From Persicitalea sp964500445 (GTDB lineage Bacteria > Bacteroidota > Bacteroidia > Cytophagales > Spirosomataceae), in contig CAZCOG010000014.1 of assembly GCA_964500445.1 (NCBI GenBank), positions 54,205 to 118,204 of the forward strand: a stretch of 64,000 bases of DNA. The letters are read 5' to 3'. The notes beneath the pieces are model-generated. The model worked only from the letters and a program-made list of their open reading frames with translations. It was not told the origin of the DNA and made no database searches. Below are positions 18,551-26,981 of this stretch, piece by piece; position 1 is the stretch's first letter; every line of letters starts with the position of its first letter. The translations under genes were made by a program, and so were the position numbers.

Positions 18551-19525
18551 ATGAAAAGAATTGCAGTATTTACCTCCGGTGGCGACGCACCTGGCATGAA
18601 CGCATGCATCAGAGCCGTTGTACGGGGAGCCGTTTACCATGGAATCGAAGTATTTGGCATAAGAAAAGGGTATAGCGGCATGATTGCCGGAGATATGTAC
18701 GAAATGTCTTCGCACTCAGTCAGTAACATAGTTCAACGGGGCGGTACTATCCTGAAATCTGCCCGCAGTAAGGAGTTTATGACCATTGAGGGCAGGCAAA
18801 AAGCCCACAAAGCTCTCGTGGAAAATGGCATAGAAGGTCTGGTGGCCATAGGGGGTAATGGTACGTTTACCGGCGCTATGATATTTGAGCGAGAATTTGG
18901 CATCCCGACGGTAGGAGCACCCGGTACGATAGACAACGACCTTTACGGCACCGACTACACTATTGGATTCGATACCGCCGTCAATACCGCTCTGGATGCT
19001 ATCGACCGAATCCGCGACACCGCCAGCTCGCACGACCGCGTGTTTTTTATCGAAGTGATGGGCCGCGACTCGGGCTACATTGCCATACAGTCGGGTATTG
19101 CGGGCGGCGCTGAGGTAGTGATGGTGCCAGAAGTACTTACGCCTCTCTCCACTGTGGTAGAAACGCTTCGCCAGGGCTGGAGCCGCTCCAAGTCCTCATC
19201 GATCGTAGTAGTTTCTGAAGGCGAGGAGGAAGGAAATGCTACCGAAATAGCCAACAAAATTAAGGCGCAAGTAAAAGTAGACGTAGATATCAGGGTCACC
19301 ACACTCGGTCATATTCAGCGTGGCGGGACACCTTCGGCCCGTGACCGCATCCTGGCGAGCCGCCTGGGACTCGGTGCTTTGGAAGGCCTGATGGCCGGTC
19401 AGAAAAACGTGATGGCTGGAATAATAAACGACGACCTGGTGTACACGCCTTTCGAAGACACCATTCGTCTGCCCAAGCCTATCAATGAGGATATGCTGAG
19501 AATGGTGAAGATATTGAGCATTTAG
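18551..19525 (+). CDS. pfkA: ATP-dependent 6-phosphofructokinase
   Basis: A 324-residue enzyme of glycolysis, the normal length for bacterial PfkA. The visible motifs are the ATP-binding SGGDAPGMNACIR at the N terminus, GGNGTFTG, the catalytic GTIDNDLYGTD with the proton-abstracting Asp, MGRDSGYIA for substrate binding, and RGGTPSARDR. The ATG at 18551 begins exactly at the conserved MKRIAVFTSGGD; 81 upstream in-frame bases are untranslated leader. Its TAG stop overlaps the TAA of the convergent YdcF gene by sharing TTAG. A TAAATTTG element (18465-18472) could be part of its promoter, but no well-spaced -33 box is seen. Confidence 0.97.
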   Translation: MKRIAVFTSGGDAPGMNACIRAVVRGAVYHGIEVFGIRKGYSGMIAGDMYEMSSHSVSNIVQRGGTILKSARSKEFMTIEGRQKAHKALVENGIEGLVAIGGNGTFTGAMIFEREFGIPTVGAPGTIDNDLYGTDYTIGFDTAVNTALDAIDRIRDTASSHDRVFFIEVMGRDSGYIAIQSGIAGGAEVVMVPEVLTPLSTVVETLRQGWSRSKSSSIVVVSEGEEEGNATEIANKIKAQVKVDVDIRVTTLGHIQRGGTPSARDRILASRLGLGALEGLMAGQKNVMAGIINDDLVYTPFEDTIRLPKPINEDMLRMVKILSI

Positions 19526-20292
19526 CAGTAGCCCATCACTCTGTACGTAATGTACCCGACCCATTCGCGCCAAAGCAGATGAGCGTAGCCGAAGACCTCG
19601 GGGTCAGGGCGGATGATGTCGCGGATGCGGGGTAGCAGTTCGATACCATAATGGTCAGTTGGAAAAGTATCGACTTTCAGGCCTACTTTGGTGAAACAGC
19701 CAACGGCCCGCCGCAAGTGAAACGAAGAGGTAATGAGCAGGTACTTTCCATCAGAAAATTTTCGTTGAAGTACTTGGGACGTGAAGAGAGCATTTTGTCT
19801 GGTATTCAGTGACTTGTTTTCTAAAATGATATCATTCGCCGGTACGCCCCACTTCTTTAAAAGGAGTGCTGACTGATAACCGTCGTCTCTCCTGAGAACT
19901 ACCGATTGAGTACCACCGCCGCTGATAAGAATTTTTTTTATTTTTCCGGCCTTATATAGCAAATACGCCTGTAAAATACGGTCGGCATGCTTACCCAGGC
20001 CCGGATGGTCGATATGGGTATCAACCATCCGAACCATGCCGCCCGTCAGGACAATGCCTACCTCGTAGACCGGTGGTACATCAGCGAGGTCTTTGGGCGG
20101 GTATTCCCACCATTGAAATGCCTTGGTGACCAGGTAAGTATTGCACAGGATAAAGAACGAAAACAGGACGAAAAGAATGGCACGACGGGATTTGGTTCGG
20201 TTTTTGGTCAGGTAGGCGTAAGCCAGCAGGAAAAAAAGAATACCTACGGGCATTAAGATAAAATCAATGGTCTTGGACAGAAAGAAGAACAT
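19522..20292 (-). CDS. YdcF family protein (DUF218)
   Basis: A 256-residue protein with two N-terminal membrane helices (FILMPVGILFFLLAYAYL and ILFVLFSFFILCNTYLV) followed by a DUF218 domain. The domain shows VGIVLTGG, HADRILQAYLLYKAGKIKKILISGG, the ENKSLNTRQNALFT segment and ITSSFHLRRA, all typical. Family members are linked to envelope biogenesis (SanA/ElyC); the reaction is not established. The start was set at 20292 (MFFFLSKTIDF), since the longer frame adds 48 residues that cross the divergent promoter region. It is convergent with pfkA, with four shared bases. Confidence 0.88.
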   Translation of the reverse strand: MFFFLSKTIDFILMPVGILFFLLAYAYLTKNRTKSRRAILFVLFSFFILCNTYLVTKAFQWWEYPPKDLADVPPVYEVGIVLTGGMVRMVDTHIDHPGLGKHADRILQAYLLYKAGKIKKILISGGGTQSVVLRRDDGYQSALLLKKWGVPANDIILENKSLNTRQNALFTSQVLQRKFSDGKYLLITSSFHLRRAVGCFTKVGLKVDTFPTDHYGIELLPRIRDIIRPDPEVFGYAHLLWREWVGYITYRVMGYC

Positions 20293-20368
20293 TCGGGTAC
20301 GAGGGAAAGGTTTGTATCGTTTTGAAAGTAAATTTGCCAAAAACAAAATTGACCGAAAGAATAAAAGT

Positions 20369-21817
20369 ATGAAAAAAGGACTATTAGCATTGATATGCGC
20401 AGGGCTATTGACTTTCTTTTCAGGAGCATCGGCCATAGCGCAGAGCTACCGGATCGAAGCCACTCTTAAAGGCCTGAAGGATACGACCGCCATTCTGGGC
20501 CATTACAAGTACAACGGTCAGCAATTTATCGCTAAAGATACCGCCCGTTCCGACGCCAATGGACGCATGGTATTTGAGGGGAAAGAAAATCTACCGGGCG
20601 GCTTGTATCTTATTTTGCTGCCGGGCCAGCAAAAACTCGTACAACTGGTATACTCGGGCAAGGAGACTGATTTTTCGATAGAAACTGATACCAGTAGTAT
20701 CATGAAAAGCATGGTAGTTACCGGCTCAAAAGAAAACCAGATTTTCTACGAATATCAGCAGGAGCTTGCCAAAATAATGGAGGAGATGAACGCCCTCAAC
20801 ATGGAGAAAAAGCTAAAACCTGACCAGGTAAGTACGACTTTGATTGATAAGAAGATAAAGGATCAGCAGCAAAAATTCACCGACTATCAGAAGAAATTTC
20901 TGGCTGACAACGCCGACTCTTTCACCGCCAAGCTTTTCAAAGTGACGATGGATCCCGAAATTCCACCGGCACCGCTACTGGCCAATGGGCGTAAGGATTC
21001 GGTATGGGTTTTCAACTACTACAAAAATCATTTCTGGGATAACTTTGATTTTGCCGATGAGCGCCTGCTACGGACTCCGTTTCTACAGCCTAAGTTGGAG
21101 CGCTACGTAAAAGAGCTGATCGTGCAGGTACCCGACTCGGTCAATAAAGATGCCGATGCGCTGGTTCAGAAGGCGATAAAGGCGGGGAATAAAGAGCTGA
21201 AATCGCAGATCATATGGTACATCACCAGCGAATACGAAAACCCCAAAGTGGTAGGAACTGAAGGTGTATTCGTTCATATGGCCGAGAAGTACTACCTCTC
21301 CGGCGAAATGGAAGTATCGGAAGATGCCGTAAAACGGATCGGTGAGCGCGTTGCTAGCATGAAACCGCTGTTGGTAAATCAGGTCATTCCCAACTTGACC
21401 CTGTCAGATGCCGAAAAGAAGCCTATCAGTATTCATGGTATCAAGGCCGACTACACAGTATTGTTTTTTTACTCACCTACTTGTGGACATTGTAAGGACG
21501 CCGCGCCGAAGTTGAAGGAGTTTTATGATAACAATAAGGCGAAAGGAGCGAAAGTACTCACCATTGCTACCGACCAAAGCCCCGAAGACTGGAAGAAATT
21601 TGTGAAGGATTACAAGCTGGAAGAATTATTCAACGGCTACGACTACACGTTTAAACATGACTTCCGCACGGAGTACGATGTCTATACTACGCCCACAATT
21701 TACGTTCTGGATAAAAATAAGAAAATCATTGCTCGCAAAATGCCCATTGAGCAACTGGATGATTTCTTTAATTTCTATCTGCGGAATCAGGAAGCGAAGA
21801 GTACTGCGGCTAATTAG
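20369..21817 (+). CDS. TlpA-like thioredoxin-fold protein with DUF4369 and DUF5106 domains
   Basis: A 482-residue exported protein. Residues 1-24 are a signal peptide. Then comes a DUF4369-like beta domain (YRIEATLKGLKDTTAILGHY), a helical DUF5106-like middle, and a C-terminal thioredoxin fold with the redox motif SPTCGHCKDAAP and the cis-Pro in YTTPTIYVLD. Such proteins act as periplasmic disulfide reductases or isomerases and are common in Bacteroidota, often anchored or free in the periplasm. The start at 20369 matches the signal peptide; the longer frame reads into the leader. Divergent from the YdcF gene. Confidence 0.9.
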   Translation: MKKGLLALICAGLLTFFSGASAIAQSYRIEATLKGLKDTTAILGHYKYNGQQFIAKDTARSDANGRMVFEGKENLPGGLYLILLPGQQKLVQLVYSGKETDFSIETDTSSIMKSMVVTGSKENQIFYEYQQELAKIMEEMNALNMEKKLKPDQVSTTLIDKKIKDQQQKFTDYQKKFLADNADSFTAKLFKVTMDPEIPPAPLLANGRKDSVWVFNYYKNHFWDNFDFADERLLRTPFLQPKLERYVKELIVQVPDSVNKDADALVQKAIKAGNKELKSQIIWYITSEYENPKVVGTEGVFVHMAEKYYLSGEMEVSEDAVKRIGERVASMKPLLVNQVIPNLTLSDAEKKPISIHGIKADYTVLFFYSPTCGHCKDAAPKLKEFYDNNKAKGAKVLTIATDQSPEDWKKFVKDYKLEELFNGYDYTFKHDFRTEYDVYTTPTIYVLDKNKKIIARKMPIEQLDDFFNFYLRNQEAKSTAAN

Positions 21818-21823
21818 AACTTT

Positions 21824-22963
21824 TCAGTACTTCTCATAAAAACTCCGCAGCTTACTTGTGAGGCGGTTGTATATCGGTTTACTAAATTCGACGAAAAGAT
21901 CCTGTGGCGAAGGTGGATTGATTTCCCTTGATTTCGTCATCCGAAGTTGGGCGGCATCGAGCGCCCGCTCATCGCCGTTGTAGCTGCCCCATTCTGACAC
22001 CCAGGTGTATTCTCCGGGAAACTTATCCTGAAATACGATTTTCTTTGTGTTGAAATCCTGAATCTGCATATCCAGCAAGCCGCGCGACACGACCGTTTTG
22101 CGATTGCGGCTCAACTTGGCTTTTACCTTACCATAAACAGGTACTTTCTTGCCATCCACAGTCACTTCGCCCGTTTTTACGCTGTCTTTGCTGGTCACCT
22201 CTTCGGTATTTCTTTCAACGAGCGTTTGCCCTACGACGAAGTCATCGAACTGAAGCGTAACTACATGATCGGGGCTTACTTTATCAGCCGTGGCTTCCTG
22301 GGGCGTATAAAAGCGCACGAACTTGTTCAACCGTTGGTTCGTTTGCAGGAATTCGTTTACCCGATCCTGAAAGTACGCATTGCTCAGTTGGTAGGCGCGT
22401 GATGTAACAAGTACCTGCTCCACAACTACCTTGAAAGAGGCAGTTTCGTAAGCCTCGTCCATTTTGCGCGTGACGTCCTGGTAGTTGGGCACCATTTCGT
22501 TGGCTACTTCAAAATTCTCAAATGCCTTGCGCGCATTTTCCCGTCCACCTTGCCTAAGGGCCTCCTGCCCGGCTTCGTAGCGGGCGGCAGCGGCCAGGTC
22601 GCGGGCATTGCGCTCCTGGTCGAAGTAGCTGCGGGCCTCAACCAGCCTGGCACAGGCGGCGCAGTTCTGAATGGCGTTGTAGAGCGTATTGAGTTTCGTG
22701 TAAGTCGCGGCGGCGCGTTCATGACGAAAAGGATCAGAAGAATTTTCGTTTCTTTTTAAATCGTCCTGATGTTGTTGAACGGCGAGTGGATAAGCCTCTT
22801 TTAAAATGTCAGCCGATGAAGACCGCGCATTGTCGTTTACTTTTGGTACGGCCAATAAGACCGACTGATCGTAATCGCCACGCTTCAGCGATTTCTTGGC
22901 GGATTTGCAGGAGAGGAAGAAGGAGAAAAGGAACAGGGAAGAAAGGAAGAGCAATTGTTTCAT
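21824..22963 (-). CDS. TPR-like lipoprotein of unknown function
   Basis: A 379-residue lipoprotein; the signal ends SFFLSC (Cys19). The first half is helical with a TPR-like stretch (YEAGQEALRQGGRENARKAF, then FEVANEMVPNYQDV) and a CAAC pair. The second half is beta-rich with the pattern DHVVTLQFDDFVVGQT and RGLLDMQIQDFNTKKIVFQD. I recognise no named family. It ends six bases from the stop of the convergent TlpA-like gene. It probably faces the periplasm. Confidence 0.72.
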   Translation of the reverse strand: MKQLLFLSSLFLFSFFLSCKSAKKSLKRGDYDQSVLLAVPKVNDNARSSSADILKEAYPLAVQQHQDDLKRNENSSDPFRHERAAATYTKLNTLYNAIQNCAACARLVEARSYFDQERNARDLAAAARYEAGQEALRQGGRENARKAFENFEVANEMVPNYQDVTRKMDEAYETASFKVVVEQVLVTSRAYQLSNAYFQDRVNEFLQTNQRLNKFVRFYTPQEATADKVSPDHVVTLQFDDFVVGQTLVERNTEEVTSKDSVKTGEVTVDGKKVPVYGKVKAKLSRNRKTVVSRGLLDMQIQDFNTKKIVFQDKFPGEYTWVSEWGSYNGDERALDAAQLRMTKSREINPPSPQDLFVEFSKPIYNRLTSKLRSFYEKY

Positions 22964-23134
22964 GGCCGAGAAGATACTTCAGAGGGTTTTTTCCGCGAAA
23001 ATAGAACACTCCGCCTGAAAGACAAGGGAACAGAGCCGGAAATTAGTGTGCGGTAGTTTTGGCAGAGAAGTCGGGGCGCTGAGTCATCAAAGCGACGTGA
23101 GCCTGCGATGATCTCTTACGATATCGATGCCAAA

Positions 23135-23362
23135 TCAGCTAAGCAACTTCCTGATTAAAATAATAATGACATTCAGCAAAATACTGAAGAGAATCATCGT
23201 TGTAATCGGAAAGTAAAAGCGAGAATTTTCCCGCTCGATGCGGATGTCGCCCGGCAGCCTTCCAATCCAATGCAGCTTGTCGTGCAGGAAATAAACCGCA
23301 ATCCCGATAAGTACTATAGCGATGCCTAACAGGATAAGATATTTTCCGGTCGATGGAGTCAT
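23135..23362 (-). CDS. DUF2905 family small membrane protein
   Basis: A 75-residue protein with two membrane helices separated by the family signature LHWIGRLPGDIRIERENSRF. This is a complete DUF2905 protein of normal length and unknown function. It lies eight bases downstream of pyrR and is very probably co-transcribed with it. Confidence 0.88.
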   Translation of the reverse strand: MTPSTGKYLILLGIAIVLIGIAVYFLHDKLHWIGRLPGDIRIERENSRFYFPITTMILFSILLNVIIILIRKLLS

Positions 23363-23370
23363 GATTAGCG

Positions 23371-23910
23371 TTAATCCACCAGCCAGATATGATCAGCCTC
23401 GAAGCCTTGTTCTTTCCACTCCACCAAAACCCGCTGGCTATCAAGTGTATTGACCTTCATGCCCACGTAGTCAGGGTCAATGGGCAGATCGCGATTATAG
23501 CGCCGATCAATAAGTACCAGTAATTCTACGCATTCAGGACGGCCAAAAGCGGTCATGGCGTCGAGGGCAGCGCGCACCATGCGGCCCGTAGCCACTACAT
23601 CGTCGATCAGAATCACATTTTTATTCTCTATCAAAAACGGGACATGCGTTTTGTTAGGGACAATTGGCGAGTCGCGCCGCCGGAAATCGTCGCGGTAGAA
23701 AGTAGCATCTATGTAGCCCAGCGGAATGGCCTCGCCAGTACGTTGGCGTAGCTCGGCGGTCACGCGCTCGGCCAGGTGAATGCCACGCGGCTGCAGTCCA
23801 AGTACCACCGAACGCGAAAAGTCGCGATGGTTTTCGATCAGTTGCTGGCAAAGGCGACTGATCATAATTTCAAGCAGAGGGCTGCTGAGAATGAGGCGTT
23901 TCTGGGACAT
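23371..23910 (-). CDS. pyrR: PyrR-type phosphoribosyltransferase
   Basis: A 179-residue type I phosphoribosyltransferase. The PRPP loop VILIDDVVATGRMVRA is intact, and the GLQPRGIHLAERV and LLVLIDRRYNRDLPIDPDYVG stretches are typical of PyrR. In Gram-positives PyrR binds pyr mRNA and also has uracil phosphoribosyltransferase activity. In Bacteroidota the RNA role is not assured, and no pyr genes or attenuator are seen here, so only the enzyme activity is implied. The length is the family norm. Confidence 0.92.
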   Translation of the reverse strand: MSQKRLILSSPLLEIMISRLCQQLIENHRDFSRSVVLGLQPRGIHLAERVTAELRQRTGEAIPLGYIDATFYRDDFRRRDSPIVPNKTHVPFLIENKNVILIDDVVATGRMVRAALDAMTAFGRPECVELLVLIDRRYNRDLPIDPDYVGMKVNTLDSQRVLVEWKEQGFEADHIWLVD

Positions 23911-24089
23911 TTACTCAATCAAGAATGGGTAGTGAACAATGAATAATTCTCAGAACAAGATAGTCGGACAAAACAGTGATGCATTCAAGAGATTTTGGCA
24001 AATCACTCATCATTTATCACTCATGATTCATCATTCAATTAAGTTTGTGGCTAAATTAAAGTCTTAACCACGACTTTCCGAAAAATTTT

Positions 24090-24650
24090 ATGAAATACCT
24101 TATCGCCGGGCTGGGCAACATCGGCCCTGAGTACGCCCTTACCCGACACAACATTGGCTTCATGGTGTTGGATCGGCTGGCCGCGCAGCATGACTTCAGA
24201 TTTTCATTCGAACGGCTTGCCTATACTGCTGACTGGAAACATAAAGGGCGACAAATCCATTTTATCAAACCGACTACCTATATGAATTTGAGTGGAAAGG
24301 CGATCCGCTACTATATGGACGCACACAAAATTCCGGTTGAAAACGTCTTGGTTGTGGTAGATGAGCTCCAACTCGGCTTTGGAACACTGCGTTTGAAGCC
24401 CAAGGGCTCGCATGGCGGGCACAATGGATTACGCAATATAGAGGAAGTACTTGGAACAGCGCAGTATCCGCGCCTGCGTTTCGGAGTCGGCAATGATTTT
24501 CCGCGCGGACGACAGGTCGACTATGTACTTTCCCCCTTCTCCGCTCCTGAAATGGATGAACTTCCAGCCATTCTGGATCAGGCTGGCGATATGGTGTTGT
24601 CATTTTGCACTTTGGGGCTACAACAAACCATGAATATATTCAACCAATGA
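24090..24650 (+). CDS. pth: Peptidyl-tRNA hydrolase
   Basis: A 186-residue enzyme that frees tRNA from stalled peptidyl-tRNA. Its start MKYLIAGLGNIGPEYALTRH contains the conserved Asn10 and catalytic His20. Further on are TYMNLSGKAI with the substrate-binding Asn, VVVDELQL, and KGSHGGHNGLRNI. It is full length and essential in bacteria. It stands alone between the divergent pyrR operon and an AT-rich gap. Confidence 0.96.
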   Translation: MKYLIAGLGNIGPEYALTRHNIGFMVLDRLAAQHDFRFSFERLAYTADWKHKGRQIHFIKPTTYMNLSGKAIRYYMDAHKIPVENVLVVVDELQLGFGTLRLKPKGSHGGHNGLRNIEEVLGTAQYPRLRFGVGNDFPRGRQVDYVLSPFSAPEMDELPAILDQAGDMVLSFCTLGLQQTMNIFNQ

Positions 24651-24892
24651 TTGTACTTTATAAAGAATTTTGCATTATTTAAAGACCGCATCAAATAGCA
24701 CAGAATTCAGAATATAATTTTATAAAATTTGGATTTATGGCAACTTGAAATCAAAAATTAGGCTTTGTGAGATAAAATTGAAATAAGATACCAAATAATA
24801 TTTTGTGATGTATCTACATCTAATTTGGTAATATCAAACTATATAAGGACCTTTGTGTATTCAAAAGCTGAAAATAAAAATAGCACAAAACA

Positions 24893-25369
24893 ATGAAGAG
24901 TTCAAAAATTAGTTTTATCTTTGCCGGAGTATTGGGAGTAATACTTAGCGCAAGCCCAGTTGACAGTTTCTCATATAATACGAATGCTGATACCAGCGCA
25001 AAAGCGCAATTGTTGCATAAAGGAACCGAAGTCCAGTTTTCGTCGTACGTTGAGGAAAACCTCTCGCGATTCAGTAAGAAAGAGGAATGGAAAGCAGTAG
25101 AAAAAATTGTGACGACTTATAGTCAGTCACCGTCTAAGCTACTCAGTTCGTCCGTTGCAGACAAAAAGGCCTTTACAGTTGCTGCAAAGTCATTGAGCAA
25201 AAAATTGAATCGCCAGAAGGGCGAAGAAGCCGAGCAATGGTCTCGCAATCTGACCAAGACGGTCAACAATATCCAGGTTATCTGGAATTTTGATCTCGAC
25301 AGTCTGACACCAGTAGTGATTGAAACGCCGTTGTACACAGCTCCGGCCGACGCAAAGCCAGCTATCTAG
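24893..25369 (+). CDS. Exported hypothetical protein
   Basis: A 158-residue protein with an N-terminal signal (KISFIFAGVLGVILSASPVDSFS). The mature part is mostly charged and helical, with KGTEVQFSSYVEENLSRFSKK and a short hydrophobic tail. I recognise no family. The 242-base region before it is very AT-rich; no well-spaced promoter was identified. It is followed by a strong bidirectional terminator, so it is a one-gene unit. Confidence 0.65.
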   Translation: MKSSKISFIFAGVLGVILSASPVDSFSYNTNADTSAKAQLLHKGTEVQFSSYVEENLSRFSKKEEWKAVEKIVTTYSQSPSKLLSSSVADKKAFTVAAKSLSKKLNRQKGEEAEQWSRNLTKTVNNIQVIWNFDLDSLTPVVIETPLYTAPADAKPAI

Positions 25370-25420
25370 AATAGAAGATATTGAAAGACAATAAAGGTTA
25401 AGGGTTTAGGAATAGTCAGC

Positions 25421-25450
25421 ATAAAGCCACTCCATTTGGAGTGGCTTTAT
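25421..25450. terminator. Bidirectional terminator
   Basis: A perfect 13-bp stem ATAAAGCCACTCC / GGAGTGGCTTTAT (25421-25433, 25438-25450) with an ATTT loop. It lies between the convergent exported-protein gene and the OmpA-family gene and overlaps the stop of the latter. T-rich sequence follows on the plus strand. Confidence 0.85.
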
Positions 25451-26859
25451 CTTTTTATGGGCTCTGCCCACACTTCCACGCGGCGATTTTGGCGGCGGGA
25501 AGCTTCGGAGTTGTTACTCGCCATTGGGCGCGTAGGTCCGTAACCCCTGGTTTCTACCCGGTTCACGTCAATCCCTTTGCCGATCAGGTAATCGCGGGCG
25601 ATTAGTGCCCGCTGCTGCGAAAGGCTGATGTTTTTGTCAAAATCACCCACATTGTCGGTATGTCCTAGTAATCTGAATTTCAGATCAGTACGCTCTTTTA
25701 TAAAATCTGTCAGCGTATCCAGCGCGGAGCGAGCTTCGCTGGTCAGGCTTGAATCACTCTGCGAAAAGGGGAGTGTCGAGATAGGCTTGTCATAGCTCTC
25801 TTCCCGCAGATTCATGAGGGTTTTCACTTCGCCGCCATTGGGCTGTGGACTTACCGTAACACTTTTTGCCTCGAAACCCGGGCTAAGTGCGGTAATCCGG
25901 TAGGTTTCGAGCGGTTGCAACTGGAAACGGTAAGTTCCGTCAACTGTTTTGGTACGGGCAATGATCGAATCGCCGTTGAAGCGGCGAACCAGTACATCGA
26001 CGTTCATCAGGCGATCCAGATTACGACCATTGAATACTTTGCCCGTGACTTCTACTGGTTCGACCGTTGGTGTCGCTTTCACCACGACTCTTTCCAGCAT
26101 ATTGCCTTCGGGCTTTGGGGGGGGGATTTCGCGTGGCTGAGACACGCGCGGCTTTTCCGAAATTGTGCGGGCCAGCCGCTGAAAACTCTGCTGTACGAAT
26201 ATGGGCGTCATGACCCGGTCGTAAAGCCGGATAAGGGCTACGGCACCCGGACTGGCTTCGTTTTTGGCAATAAGATCGTCCTGAAAAAAGTTAAGTACCT
26301 GATCGGGACCAAGTACAGCTTCGTCGCCGGGATCAATGAATTCAACCTTCGACTCGCCATCTACATACATTTTGATAAGATGCGTTTCGGCGTCGCGTGA
26401 GAATACGTAATGTACATATTCTTTGGGTTCTACGGGAGCCTTCTCGCCAGTAGCAAAGTTGAAAAAATTGAGGCGCCCTTCGTAAATGTAACATCCATTA
26501 TCTGACTTGCGGTTCTTGAAATCAAGTACCCGTTTCCAACTTTCCAGTTCGTCCAACCGGAAGTATACCTCCACGGTGTAGGAGCCGCTTAGTAGATTGA
26601 AGCCTTCCTGATTATTGAATTGCAGGCCCGAGTTGGATTCGAACTGGTACACTGTCCGCTTTTGCTTGCCCAGTTCGGGCAATACCTCTTCGATGTACTT
26701 TCCTTCGGTACCAAGAATAAGAAGCTCGGGAGCGCTGTCGGAGTAGCTTTTCAGGCCATCACTGAAATCGTAGGTGTAAACCTTTTGAGCGCTGGTCTTA
26801 CTCAAAAAACCAACGCAAAGGAATAAGCAAATAAAAAGTCCTCGCCGCACAGAAACCAT
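25447..26859 (-). CDS. LamG-like / OmpA family outer membrane protein
   Basis: A 470-residue exported protein with three parts. A concanavalin/LamG-like domain follows the signal (about residues 25-235; SGSYTVEVYFRLDELESWKR, then MYVDGESKVEF). A short carboxypeptidase-regulatory-like beta domain comes next (VEVTGKVFNGRNLDRLMNVD). The C-terminal OmpA domain (about 355-470) has LLGHTDNVGDFDKNISLSQQRA and SRRQNRRVEVW, with the Asp and Arg residues that grip peptidoglycan. It probably links the outer membrane to the wall while displaying a binding domain. The gene is monocistronic, ending in a shared terminator. Confidence 0.88.
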   Translation of the reverse strand: MVSVRRGLFICLFLCVGFLSKTSAQKVYTYDFSDGLKSYSDSAPELLILGTEGKYIEEVLPELGKQKRTVYQFESNSGLQFNNQEGFNLLSGSYTVEVYFRLDELESWKRVLDFKNRKSDNGCYIYEGRLNFFNFATGEKAPVEPKEYVHYVFSRDAETHLIKMYVDGESKVEFIDPGDEAVLGPDQVLNFFQDDLIAKNEASPGAVALIRLYDRVMTPIFVQQSFQRLARTISEKPRVSQPREIPPPKPEGNMLERVVVKATPTVEPVEVTGKVFNGRNLDRLMNVDVLVRRFNGDSIIARTKTVDGTYRFQLQPLETYRITALSPGFEAKSVTVSPQPNGGEVKTLMNLREESYDKPISTLPFSQSDSSLTSEARSALDTLTDFIKERTDLKFRLLGHTDNVGDFDKNISLSQQRALIARDYLIGKGIDVNRVETRGYGPTRPMASNNSEASRRQNRRVEVWAEPIKR

Positions 26860-26981
26860 AGGTCAAAATTAGGGGAAATAGACCACAACGGGAATATGTC
26901 GCAGAATTTATTCGTAAATTAAAGTTTTTAACGACTGAACGCGAATATTTATTCGTTCTTTATTCAGTCTTGCCCTACACT

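Noticed and set aside
23371..23910. PyrR-controlled attenuator near pyrR
   Set aside because: No pyr biosynthetic genes or paired terminator/antiterminator are present.
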